Below, one piece after another: positions 1-8,971 of a stretch of DNA of 32,663 nucleotides. The notes beneath the pieces are model-generated. The model searched no databases. It worked only from the letters and a program-made list of their open reading frames with translations, and had not been told where the DNA came from. The DNA is from Bremia lactucae. Lineage: Eukaryota; Oomycota; Peronosporomycetes; Peronosporales; Peronosporaceae. The stretch is taken from contig NC_090624.1 in the NCBI RefSeq assembly GCF_004359215.1, positions 2,109,623 through 2,142,285 on the forward strand, in the 5' to 3' direction. Numbering within the stretch: position 1 is the first letter of the stretch; each line of letters opens with the position of its first letter. Both the position numbers and the translations under genes were made by a program.

Positions 1-924
1 TTGTGTCGAATGTACACCACGTTTACATAATTTTTCGGCTTAAGTTGAAGTAAAGAGACGGGCGGTAACGTACATAACTGCACACAACATAATACGTCAG
101 TCGCCATGGCGCTTTGCTATTTGTATCTTGTACGTGAACAAGCAAAACTATGAAGCGGCATACAATTTAATAATTTATGTGCTTTGTGATAGTTCATACG
201 AATTTAATAGACAGAAGGAGTCAGTCCAGCATCATTCTCACACACTGCTTGAACGTTATGCATACCACGAATACATCAAATAGTGCGTCTCAGAATGAAA
301 TCTATCTTTCAATACATTATACTTTGCAATAGCGATGACGTGATTGTTGAAAGCGGTCACGAAGCCCTAATAGACGTTCCCAAGGACTGACGCGCAGAAT
401 AGTCACTAGTAAAGCAAATGATTTGGATCGCTTGTAGAGAGCAGCGATGTTTGTTCTTCATCGTCTTTGTCCACCTTCATTTAAAGTCATTTTGAATTAC
501 ATGACACTGCTAAATTTAATGTGTTAACGTCATCGCTGCACGGTCTTAAGAAACTCAAACACTCGAGGCCACTGCATGCGTTTCCGCAATGAAAGACCGA
601 AACCATCGAGTATTTTAATTAAAAACCCGGGAAAAAAACTGCTGCCTAAATGTGAACATTTTCGTCGATTTAATACTTCCTATTGAAAGCTCAAACTTTA
701 CTATGACAGCCGCATACCAATTTTATGCCAAGTTATATTTTGAATTTAATATAGCGACTTTATGGCAAAGGTAAAAAATGACAGTTCTGCAGTTACATTA
801 ACTGAGTACTTCCATATCTAACAGGTATCGTCAAAATCGGAGAGCCATGTCGAAAAAAGTCATACAACGAAACTATGATACTTCGCAAAGTAATCATCAA
901 CACTTTTTCTTTGCAATTTAAGCT
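1..924. other. Intergenic, no gene seen
   Basis: AT-rich DNA with stops in all frames and no open frame of useful length. It lies downstream of the minus-strand gene that ends at 925. No repeat or RNA gene was recognised. The minus strand has AATAAA overlapping that gene's stop codon (around 924-929), a plausible polyadenylation signal. Confidence 0.6.
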
Positions 925-1671
925 TTATTGATAAAGTCGTGCAAGATGCTCGATACCAGTCGGTCTTCCCATTTGTTCCTTTTTTAATAGCCGAGGAAGT
1001 TCCTGCTGCACTTCGTGAGGATCCACTATCACTCTCCCCTTCATAACTAGCTGCAGTGCTTGACTTAACGCGTCAACCGCTTCATAGGTACTCGACATAT
1101 CGCGACCGGGCTTGTATCCTTTTGCTAGCAGCAGATGCGTACGTGGCCATTGCTCCAGCTTGATTAAGCGCAAAAATGCACTTAGCCACGGGTCCTTGAC
1201 TTCCCAGGACGGATCAGCCCGCGGCAACACGGTCACGTCCACCTCTTGATCTTCAGCGCCATTCAAATTACTATAAAACACACTAAGGCCGTCATGTTTC
1301 GCGTACGATAAATGTAAAGCCGCAACGATCGTGAGCCACTGAACGTCAGCTTCACTTAGAACAGAGACCAGGGCGTCGGCTAGCTCCCAGTATTGCGAGA
1401 CTTGCATCTCGTTTGTTGCAACGATAATAGCTACTGCTTCATAGTTTGGCCACTGGTAAAGGCGCACATATGGGCTCAAGTGTGGTGGTAGCAGCGTTTC
1501 GGCGATGGTCTGCGGCACTGAATGAGGTCCAGCGCCATTGATTTTCGCAAACTGGATAACATCTGTACATAAGAGGTGAGATTGACCGAAGAAGGCATCG
1601 AAGTGTTTAAGTGCGGAGAAATGACGCACGCTTTCCGGCACGGGACAAGTCGTCCAAGGCGAGGAATACAC
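925..1671 (-). CDS. Proteasome assembly chaperone-like protein (tentative), 5' end unresolved
   Basis: A 248-codon minus-strand frame with balanced, protein-like composition and a TAA stop at 925-927. The middle part, with a segment like YEAVAIIVATNEM followed by an Ala/Leu/Val-rich helix and a WLTIVAALHL-type strand, recalls the PAC1/PAC2 fold of proteasome assembly chaperones, which help build the 20S alpha ring. This is a family impression from composition and length (human PAC1 is about 290 aa), not a motif proof. The frame's first codon is GTG. It stays open to a stop at 1756-1758 but contains no ATG, so the true start is probably on an upstream exon. One option is an ATG at 1884 joined across a 45-nt GT-AG intron (1783-1739) with a T-rich acceptor, which keeps the frame. 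That intron is short and the exon is AT-rich, so this is weak. The reality of the gene is more certain than its name. Confidence 0.5.
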   Translation of the reverse strand: MYSSPWTTCPVPESVRHFSALKHFDAFFGQSHLLCTDVIQFAKINGAGPHSVPQTIAETLLPPHLSPYVRLYQWPNYEAVAIIVATNEMQVSQYWELADALVSVLSEADVQWLTIVAALHLSYAKHDGLSVFYSNLNGAEDQEVDVTVLPRADPSWEVKDPWLSAFLRLIKLEQWPRTHLLLAKGYKPGRDMSSTYEAVDALSQALQLVMKGRVIVDPHEVQQELPRLLKKEQMGRPTGIEHLARLYQ

Positions 1672-1758
1672 GCGGAGCCAGCTTTGACATTTAAAAAGCG
1701 CGTTTATTATTTGTTGCTTCGGTTGACTTGAATGGTATCTTAAAAAAAATAGGTGTCA

Positions 1759-3466
1759 TTAAAATCTTGTAGTTGCATTTTACAAAGTCCAACATGCGGA
1801 ATGAGCGTAAAAATTGCTGTAATTAAAGGCAAATGGAAAACCCTTATAAATTTCGAAGTCAATCGTACAATCTAAATAATGCATCAGATACCGAAGATCG
1901 CAGGCGCGGGCTAGCACAATTCACGGAGTAACTGTGCTAGTCGCTCAAGCAAGTCGTTGAACTATAGACCGAACCGAGAAGAGACCGGACTGTATGAGTT
2001 TTAACGCAACATGCAAATGGTGCTTCTTCTTTTTTTATAGGTCCAATGTAGCCAGAATGATGACAAAAGTGGGTAAAAGTTGCTTCGGGACGGTCTCCAT
2101 GAGCATCATAGCTTCGGAAATGGGCGCTTGATCATATCTTCTCACAATACGTGCGTATGCAACGATTCTGATATGACTGAATAAGTTATAAGCGCTGACT
2201 TCGCGGCTTCGCAAGCAAAAATTCCCCTTTTTTTTCAAAGAATAAAGGGATAAATATTAAGAATCTTAATATATAGTGGAAAAACATTCATTTTTTTATA
2301 GCTTAAGTCGACATACCCTTTCTAAACAGCTCTTCATATAAAGAGGACCTTTTCGTGTAAATCTTTGACTTTTTTTTGTGTCTGCCCAACAGTTTTGCGC
2401 TCGTCGAGCTCATAAGACAATTACTTTAAACAGTAGCTTGTTTACAACACAACGAATCAAGCATCTACAAATTTTGCTCCGTTTTTTCACAAACTTTATA
2501 TCAATCCTTGATATTCATACAAAAGGTAGTATTGCTGCTCCGGTGCAGGTATTTCGGTCGCACATTAAAAAAGGATATAAATAACTTTATCGATAAAGAT
2601 TTTGTAAATGTCAAAGACAATTCACCTTTTTATTCTTGTAGAATTTGACTTCGCCGAAAATTCTGTGATTGTCGGCTCCAGAATACTGTATTCTTCGATC
2701 TGCCATATTTATGTCATCCCCAACATATTTGATATCATTTTTGCCTAATTTTAAACTAAAATGGCATGAAATCAATAAAAGCGCCTTTTTACGGTAACAT
2801 GGAAGAGACATAACGGTTGTTTCTATTTCGTCAAAAGAATAATCAGTCCTGACAGTTAAATGTGACTACTGCAAATGCAGTGATAAATTAAGGGTAATTT
2901 CTATTTTCTGTAATTTAAAAAAATTGTCGTGTGTGACATGCCACATCTTCTGTTTTCGAGCAAAAAATCGCAATCATTGAGCTCAACATTGCTCTGGCCA
3001 CTTGCATCGCATCGTCCAAAGAATATTCCGCGACAAAGCACAAGAATAGCGCTTGGCTCCTTGGCAATTAATGCTCGCCGCTTCTGGTAAATGACCGGCC
3101 GTAAGGCTTCAGATTGCGTCATAATCACTTGTCCTTCCAAATAATGTACTATCATCTCGATCCGTATTGCTCATAATATGTTCGTATGCGCGAGGCTTGG
3201 CCCAACCAGCAAACATTTTTTGTTCACAGCCACATCTATGTTTCTGCACCGGCTAGTTGGCAACTAATCCCAAAGAAAAAAAAAACATTCCTGCTTAGGG
3301 AAATTAAGTGAAAGTCGCTTACGAAGCAGATTTGGCATTGAATCTAATATTCCGAAACTTCATCTGGTCCTTATGCCAGCTGTCGTCCTTGAAAACAGCT
3401 TGCTGATTGCATACAAACCAATCAAGGATCCTCTTGATTAGTTCTTAGATTCAAACGATCGCCGTC
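1759..3466. other. Intergenic, no convincing gene; effector upstream region
   Basis: The open frames here are 60-85 codons, low-complexity or Lys/Phe-rich, and lack recognisable motifs, so they are not called. The DNA is AT-rich with several A/T runs (for example near 2030 and 3277). The last part is the upstream region of the secreted protein gene at 3467. Confidence 0.55.
3420..3439 (+). promoter_or_regulatory. Inverted repeat at a CCAAT box just upstream of the effector ATG
   Basis: Perfect 7-bp arms AATCAAG (3420-3426) and CTTGATT (3433-3439) are separated by GATCCT. The left arm overlaps CCAAT (3418-3422) and the element ends 27 nt before the ATG at 3467. It could be a protein-binding site or a 5'-UTR hairpin. 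Its function is inferred only. Confidence 0.25.
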
Positions 3467-6367
3467 ATGCGTCTTCCTAGCGCCTTATTAGCTGCCGCCG
3501 TAGCTCTTCTAGTAGAAACAAACGCTGTGCAACCCGACGAGCCTCATGTTGTCGCTTATAACGCTCGAAACGAGACTACGCGAGTCTCAAAATATGTCTC
3601 TGCCATTCACGAAGCCAGAGCAATCGATATACAAGAAATTAATCAAGTTGTCCGTGATGTTGCCACGCAACTTCCTACGATTCTAAAGAGTCATCCGAAT
3701 GATACTCAAGAAAAGATGTTTAAAGCTCTATCGGCTGCCAACGTGGAATCTTGGACGCATAAGGCTGAGAATTTGCAAGCCAAAGCCGATAGTCGTGGGG
3801 TGAAGGAAGTTGCAAATTCAATAAAAGCCCAAACCAATTCGATTCAAAAATTAAACGAGCCTCTCGAGAAAGCAAGTGAGAACCACTTTTTGTTAATCAT
3901 CGAAAAGGCAAGGGGCATGGAAGATACCAAGAATGCCGCGAATGCCATTGAAGAGGAGCTTTTTAGCAAATGGTATACATCGAAAACGCATCCTCAGTCG
4001 CTTCGTCATGAGTGGATTAGTACATATCAAAGTTTGGTCAATTTGCCATTGGAGACGTTGCTTAGGTACACTGTATATTACGCTAGAAAATCCGGAACAC
4101 ATATTGCGATTGCCGACATGCTTTTCAAAGATCTACCAGAGCATCAATTGGCTGCAATGCTTGTCCCGATGGTGTCGAATAAAGCCTACAAGAACAATGC
4201 CAAGCGTCTTAAGGTCATCCTATTTCGAAAATGGTATAACGAGTTCAAAAGCGTTGCCAAAGATGATCCGCGGTTTCAAGTTACGACTGGTGACAGTGAA
4301 AATCTGGCAGTATTATTGGATTCGTACTTGACGTACTGTCAAGAAATCAAAGAAATTGTCCAGAAAGTCGCGTTGGATCAGACTACCAAGAGCTATTCAT
4401 CCGTTCCATCACTAGCGTCGATGAACAACATTGCGAACGAATACAGTGACAAATTCTTAAAAGAGCCGCTAAATCTGTATGCACTCCTCAAATCGAATTT
4501 TGAAGACGAAGTGGTGACGAAAATAATCCTCGCCGACAAAGTAAGCGATCCAATGCTTTTTGCTTCCATGTATAGCGCACAGATGACCGATTGGTTCAGT
4601 CATCAGACACCCTATACTCTCTTTTCAATACTGAAATTAAACAACGCTGACAAGATGGAACCCGAGAGTCTTCTCCAGAATCCGCTTTTCGCACATTGGA
4701 ATCAATTTTATGAGTATTACCGCCAAGAATCGGAATCATCCAAGTTTTTTTTTGAATTGGTTGATGTTTTAGAACGCCACTTTGATGCACTGTATCTTGT
4801 CCGACTTTTTCGTTATGGATTGAACAAAGCAAACGATTCGAGTAGAATCTCCCGCATCATATTGGAGCTCGAAGAGAAACTTCCTCAAAAGTTACTAACC
4901 GCACAATGTCAGCCAGACTTGGTCTTTATGAATTTGCGCTTCGGTACGCACGAAACGGCTTTGTTTGAAAGGGTAGCAACTGTGTGGATAAAGTATTTCA
5001 AACTCTTGACTGGAAATGGAAAGATTGATGTGTTCCCGTACTCTGCTATAACGCCACTCGTGGAAGTTTACGGCGAGATTCCATTGATCAATTTAATATA
5101 TCCTGCCGACAAATTTTCAAGCGAAGCATTCCAGCAGACACTGGAAAACGGTTTGTTGTGTATGTGGTTTAACAACAATCTACCCATCAGGGAGGTTCAA
5201 TCGTGGCTTCAAGCTGCAACATACTTGCGGCCGGAGCGTGCCGAAGCCATTTTATTGTCATATAGACGTCGTTTGAATAATATCGCCATTGTGGTCCAGA
5301 AATTGAAAGGCAATCAGCTATCATGGGCTGACGAATTCGCCAAGATTATAGCTCAAACACCCAACAACGTTGAGCCAGTTGCTACGCATGCACTACTTCG
5401 CACTTTTTACAATGATGCAAAGGTGACTGAGTTTTTAAGAAAACCAACTAATGAATTGACAAGAAGTATCAATGAAAAGGTCCAATTGCAACAGGTCATG
5501 CGCTATCTTGAGAAAGATCGTCCGACCACAATATGTAGCACGTTAAACATTCCATTGCAAAAAGGGTGGCCATTAACACAACAACGGCTTGAGATGGTGC
5601 GCGAGAGCATTAATGCGTACAAAAAGATGAAACCATCCAGTTCCATCACTTTGTACTCTTTCTGGAGTGAAGCAAATGACTACAAGGGAGAAGTGATGGC
5701 CGAAGAAATTGCCAACGCGTTCAATTTAAAATGGACAAGATCTCTTGCTACACAGCTTTTTCGAGAACAAATTCAGGAGTGGCTACGAAAGGGGAAAAGT
5801 TTGGCGGACTTTAAAAGAACCGAGCCTCGAAACGAAAACCTTGAATTAGCAGATCATGCTTTTGTGCACTATTCACTCGACTACCGCAATGTGTATGCCA
5901 CGAGAGAGTATGCACTTGGTATGCTAAGGGACACGTACGACACGAAACGCTTGATCACAATGTTGGAAAATTTCGCAAAACCATTTTTAGAAAGGGATTC
6001 CGAGGCCAATTCATGGCGACACAAGCTGAGTTTTAAACATTTATTAGATGTCGTTCAAACCAACTCGAAAAAAACACTATACCGGCTTTTTGAAGCATGG
6101 ATGAACTACCTCGCCATTATTAGTAATATCGGCGTCATCGATGGGTTTAAAGGTATTGGGGACTTTCAAATCACAAATTCGATGAAGTGGGATGATATCA
6201 CCGTGCTGAGAAGTTTCTTTCCCGACAAAGCGTTGGAGCGTACGTTAAAAGCCGCGAAAGAAAAAGGAGTGGGAACTGCCGACGTGCTGCTAGAGGAGCT
6301 AAATAAGGTCGTTGCGCGCTTGAAAAGCATTCCCTCACATTCGGATAAAAACATTATCGAAGTCTAG
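3467..6367 (+). CDS. Large secreted LWY/WY-module effector candidate lacking RXLR
   Basis: A single uninterrupted 966-codon frame starting at ATG 3467 with good context. Residues 1-20 form a classic signal peptide (Arg-Leu start, Leu/Ala/Val core) with likely cleavage after TNA, so the product should be secreted. No RXLR or EER follows; the mature N-terminus has an N-glycosylation sequon NET at residues 35-37. The rest is helical and carries repeated L-x-x-x-W positions: W169 (LFSKWY), W256 (LFRKWY), W411 (PLFAHW), W567 (LLCMWF), W733 (LYSFW), possibly W772, and W878 (LFEAW), each followed by Leu/Tyr-rich helices. This is the pattern of tandem LWY modules in oomycete effectors, usually translocated into host cells. 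Secreted WY proteins without RXLR are known from downy mildews. No enzyme motif was seen. There is no intron and no frame damage, so the gene looks functional. Module borders are approximate. The host target cannot be read from sequence. Confidence 0.85.
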   Translation: MRLPSALLAAAVALLVETNAVQPDEPHVVAYNARNETTRVSKYVSAIHEARAIDIQEINQVVRDVATQLPTILKSHPNDTQEKMFKALSAANVESWTHKAENLQAKADSRGVKEVANSIKAQTNSIQKLNEPLEKASENHFLLIIEKARGMEDTKNAANAIEEELFSKWYTSKTHPQSLRHEWISTYQSLVNLPLETLLRYTVYYARKSGTHIAIADMLFKDLPEHQLAAMLVPMVSNKAYKNNAKRLKVILFRKWYNEFKSVAKDDPRFQVTTGDSENLAVLLDSYLTYCQEIKEIVQKVALDQTTKSYSSVPSLASMNNIANEYSDKFLKEPLNLYALLKSNFEDEVVTKIILADKVSDPMLFASMYSAQMTDWFSHQTPYTLFSILKLNNADKMEPESLLQNPLFAHWNQFYEYYRQESESSKFFFELVDVLERHFDALYLVRLFRYGLNKANDSSRISRIILELEEKLPQKLLTAQCQPDLVFMNLRFGTHETALFERVATVWIKYFKLLTGNGKIDVFPYSAITPLVEVYGEIPLINLIYPADKFSSEAFQQTLENGLLCMWFNNNLPIREVQSWLQAATYLRPERAEAILLSYRRRLNNIAIVVQKLKGNQLSWADEFAKIIAQTPNNVEPVATHALLRTFYNDAKVTEFLRKPTNELTRSINEKVQLQQVMRYLEKDRPTTICSTLNIPLQKGWPLTQQRLEMVRESINAYKKMKPSSSITLYSFWSEANDYKGEVMAEEIANAFNLKWTRSLATQLFREQIQEWLRKGKSLADFKRTEPRNENLELADHAFVHYSLDYRNVYATREYALGMLRDTYDTKRLITMLENFAKPFLERDSEANSWRHKLSFKHLLDVVQTNSKKTLYRLFEAWMNYLAIISNIGVIDGFKGIGDFQITNSMKWDDITVLRSFFPDKALERTLKAAKEKGVGTADVLLEELNKVVARLKSIPSHSDKNIIEV

Positions 6368-6572
6368 CGAGTCTCGGCCTTAAACATTACCCAAAGACAA
6401 GGGCAGCTTTATTTCTGCTGCATTGAACATACATTCGCTTAATCAGATAGCGATAAATTTATAATGCAACTTTCTGCGTGTTTCGTGTTATCTCCTTATG
6501 TAACGAGTTAGCTCGTTATATAATTATAATTGCGTGTAAGAGGAATTATTACGAAGCCTTGACAATAGTAAC

Positions 6573-6640
6573 GTGACAGTTCTGTTCATTGGTTGATTCA
6601 AGTCTTCAAACTTGAAACAACCAATGAAAAGAAGTGTCAC
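6573..6640. repeat. 30-bp-arm hairpin (foldback)
   Basis: Arms 6573-6602 and 6611-6640 are reverse complements at 27 of 30 positions around an 8-nt loop. It lies between the effector stop and the 5' LTR of element E1. It may be a MITE-like remnant or a 3'-end structure. A shorter inverted repeat (TAACGAG/CTCGTTA) lies just upstream near 6500. Confidence 0.7.
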
Positions 6641-6688
6641 ATTGCTCACCCGCCAATCGCAATTCGACTCGCAAATGAACGGCTTAGG

Positions 6689-7126
6689 TGTAACGGGCTG
6701 TATCGTTACATGAATTAACACTTAAAAATTGTTAATTAAAATATTATCTAATAGGTAGAGAATATTTGAAGAATATTATCCTATACAGTAATATTTGGAA
6801 AGCTTATCCATTGGTAGATATAGGTTAGTAAGTCTACTTGCTCCGCGGTCCAGTCAGCACTGGACGCGCGCAAAGAGATAGATAGATAAGACTTTATTAC
6901 ATGTTTTGTATTAGTACGTAATCAAGTTAGTACTAAATTGATAGAAATAGAAGACCTTATTTATATGAATAGAGTTTACTTTTTACCCTCTTTAAAGCTA
7001 GCATTTCAAAGAGAGCCTTCCTCTGCACGTACTAGTGTACGTGAAGTGACGCAGGGCACCACTTGCACTGAAGCAGTGCAAAGCGGATTGTAGTGAAGCA
7101 GTACAAGTCGGCAGTGCCCCGTTACA
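6689..7126 (+). repeat. E1 5' LTR
   Basis: Begins TGTAACG and ends CGTTACA, so its termini are a 7-bp inverted repeat. Its first 22 bp are themselves palindromic (TGTAACG 6689-6695 and CGTTACA 6704-6710). It matches 13885-14320 along its length, including the shared core around 6851-6895 (GGTCCAGTCAGCACTGGACG). Near the end are hairpins CACGTAC-TAGT-GTACGTG (7026-7043) and TTGCACTG-AAG-CAGTGCAA (7063-7081). Confidence 0.88.
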
Positions 7127-7128
7127 CC

Positions 7129-7140
7129 TGGTAGCACCTT
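7129..7140 (+). other. E1 primer-binding site
   Basis: TGGTAGCACCTT begins 2 nt after the LTR. TGG matches the CCA end of a tRNA, and TGGTAGCA fits a tRNA ending in TGCTACCA, as eukaryotic initiator Met tRNAs often do. The same TGGTAGCA follows the 5' LTR of E3. The tRNA identity is inferred. Confidence 0.6.
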
Positions 7141-7176
7141 AATGTCCGTCCAGGGACCACAGTTCTATCATCTAAC

Positions 7177-8296
7177 ATGGACATGTTTTATGATAATGGA
7201 AATACGCATCACGTTCGCGTGACTAAAAAAAGTGGTGCGGTCAAACGAATGAGTTCGACCATAGGAATAATGCCATCGTGCCCATGCTGTCCGGTTTGGA
7301 CAGAGATGTCCTCCATTCAACCATCGCCAAGTTCATACAACATGAACTTGACGAGATGAAGGAAAAAGTAGCCTTGATGAATCAGCAAGGCTCTCAACAG
7401 GAAGAACTGTTGAGGTTACAACGGGTACAAACCCCTGTACCTGGAATGACGCACACGCGTCGTCCAGGAACCATAAAGATTGACATCTCTAAGTATAGGG
7501 GAGTCGAAGAAGACTCCCTCTTAAGGTTGTTTGTCGAGTTGGACGACGCCATAAAGGCACGTCACATCGTCGATGAGCAAATGCAAGTCGCATTTGCTCA
7601 ATCAAATTTGGCAGGTCGTCCAAAACTTGGGCACTAGGCCCTAAGTTGCGCGACCCATATGTCTTTGGGTCGCTAGAGGTTTTTAAAGGCCTGGCTCAAA
7701 CAGACGTTTGAACCGCCTAGGGCTGAGTTCTGAGCTCGATCAGAGCTTCTGAAACTCAAGCAAGGCAAGCGTGATGTCAAAGCTTATGCCCAGTACATAC
7801 GACTATTAGCGAGTTGTATCACGAACGACCCAGTTAATGAACACACGTTGATTACGGTGTTCATGCAAGGTCTTACGGATGGTCCCGTGAAGATCCACCT
7901 GTTCCGCTTGGAACTGGATACGATTAAAGAAGCGATATCCGTTGCGGATAGGAGGACTTTAGCTTGAGACAGGCTCAAGCTAGTTTGTCATCGTATCGTC
8001 CTACAAGACGACAGGAGCTGGGAGGTCCAGAACCGATGGACCTCTCTTATGTCGAAAGCAAAAAGCCTCGTTTTTTTAACAATAAGCGATTGCAGAAATG
8101 CAATCGTTGTCAAAAATTAGGACACAGCGCTCATGAGTGGAGTGGCTTACGCCCAGTACTGGACGTAATTATGGAACGAATGCAAAAAAGGGCAACGTTC
8201 GCGTGTCCGACGTTGATGCAAAATCGCAACAACGAGGCGGACCGCCAAAAAAACGGTCGGGGTCAGTATGGGCGCAACGCCCTACTAGTCCAGTAA
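7177..8296 (+). pseudogene. gag: E1 gag remnant (capsid plus zinc knuckle)
   Basis: Pieces in different frames make up a gag-like protein: a start near 7177, a helical segment at 7278-7637 (Glu/Leu/Gln-rich), a capsid piece near 7745-7965 (with RDVKAYAQYIRLLASC, VFMQGLTDGPV), and a nucleocapsid zinc knuckle at 8099-8140. The knuckle reads C-x2-C-x4-H but has Trp where the final Cys should be. Stops occur after 7635 and around 7965, with frame changes between pieces. Gag would package the element RNA into particles; this copy cannot make an intact product. Confidence 0.8.
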
Positions 8297-8391
8297 CCTT
8301 AAGAGCATTTGCAAATCTCTTGACGAAAGTTGCTCCAGACACATAGTCATTATGTGTCTCCGCACCTAGTGATGAGGTATCCCTCATCACC

Positions 8392-8583
8392 TTGAAGTTA
8401 AAAGTGACAAATGGTTTGTCACTAAGAGCTCTAGTGGACTGTGGGGCGTCGAATAACTTTATTCGTCGCCAGTCGCTAGACGGTCCACGGCTCAAATATG
8501 TTGTGCGCGACATCTTTCCAACGAGGATGACGGTGCGTCTAGCGACAGGTGCATCGAATAACTGTGATAAAAGGCGTAGTTAA
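8392..8583 (+). pseudogene. E1 aspartic protease remnant
   Basis: The segment around LRALVDCGASNNFIR is the active-site loop of a retroviral-type aspartic protease. The catalytic Asp codon is at 8437-8439 and is kept, in the form DCGA rather than the common DTG/DSG. The frame is lost after 8583, and the region to about 8970 is broken linker. Confidence 0.7.
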
Positions 8584-8971
8584 ATTTAACTACACGTTAA
8601 AAGATTTACAGAACGATGATGATTTCATCGTAGTGGATTTGGATGAAAATTTGATGTCATCCTAGGTTTACCTTGGGTAAGAAATATGAGCCAAGAATCA
8701 GCTGGCAAGACATGAATGTACGTGACATTCAAGGAAGATACCGGTTGTTTAAAGGAACAACGCGATGTTACTAGGTCGATTAGAGAGTCGCCGTTAAGGA
8801 CTCGACTGTGATAGTCCAATCACAGTCGGAAGACGTTGAGGGAATAAGTCCCCACGTACTTGAGGAGAAAGCTTCTCAATCAGCTAATGCTAAAGTGACT
8901 AGACTTCCGCATCTGGAGCGATTAATCCCTCGGCAGCCTGTGGAAAGGAGTCCCACGAAGAAACCGAAACA

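Noticed and set aside
3933..4331. 132-codon frame inside the effector gene
   Set aside because: Out-of-frame shadow of the 966-codon gene, with no signal peptide or motif.
8169..8513. 114-codon minus-strand frame in E1
   Set aside because: It is opposite gag and protease remnants, with no counterpart in the other elements.
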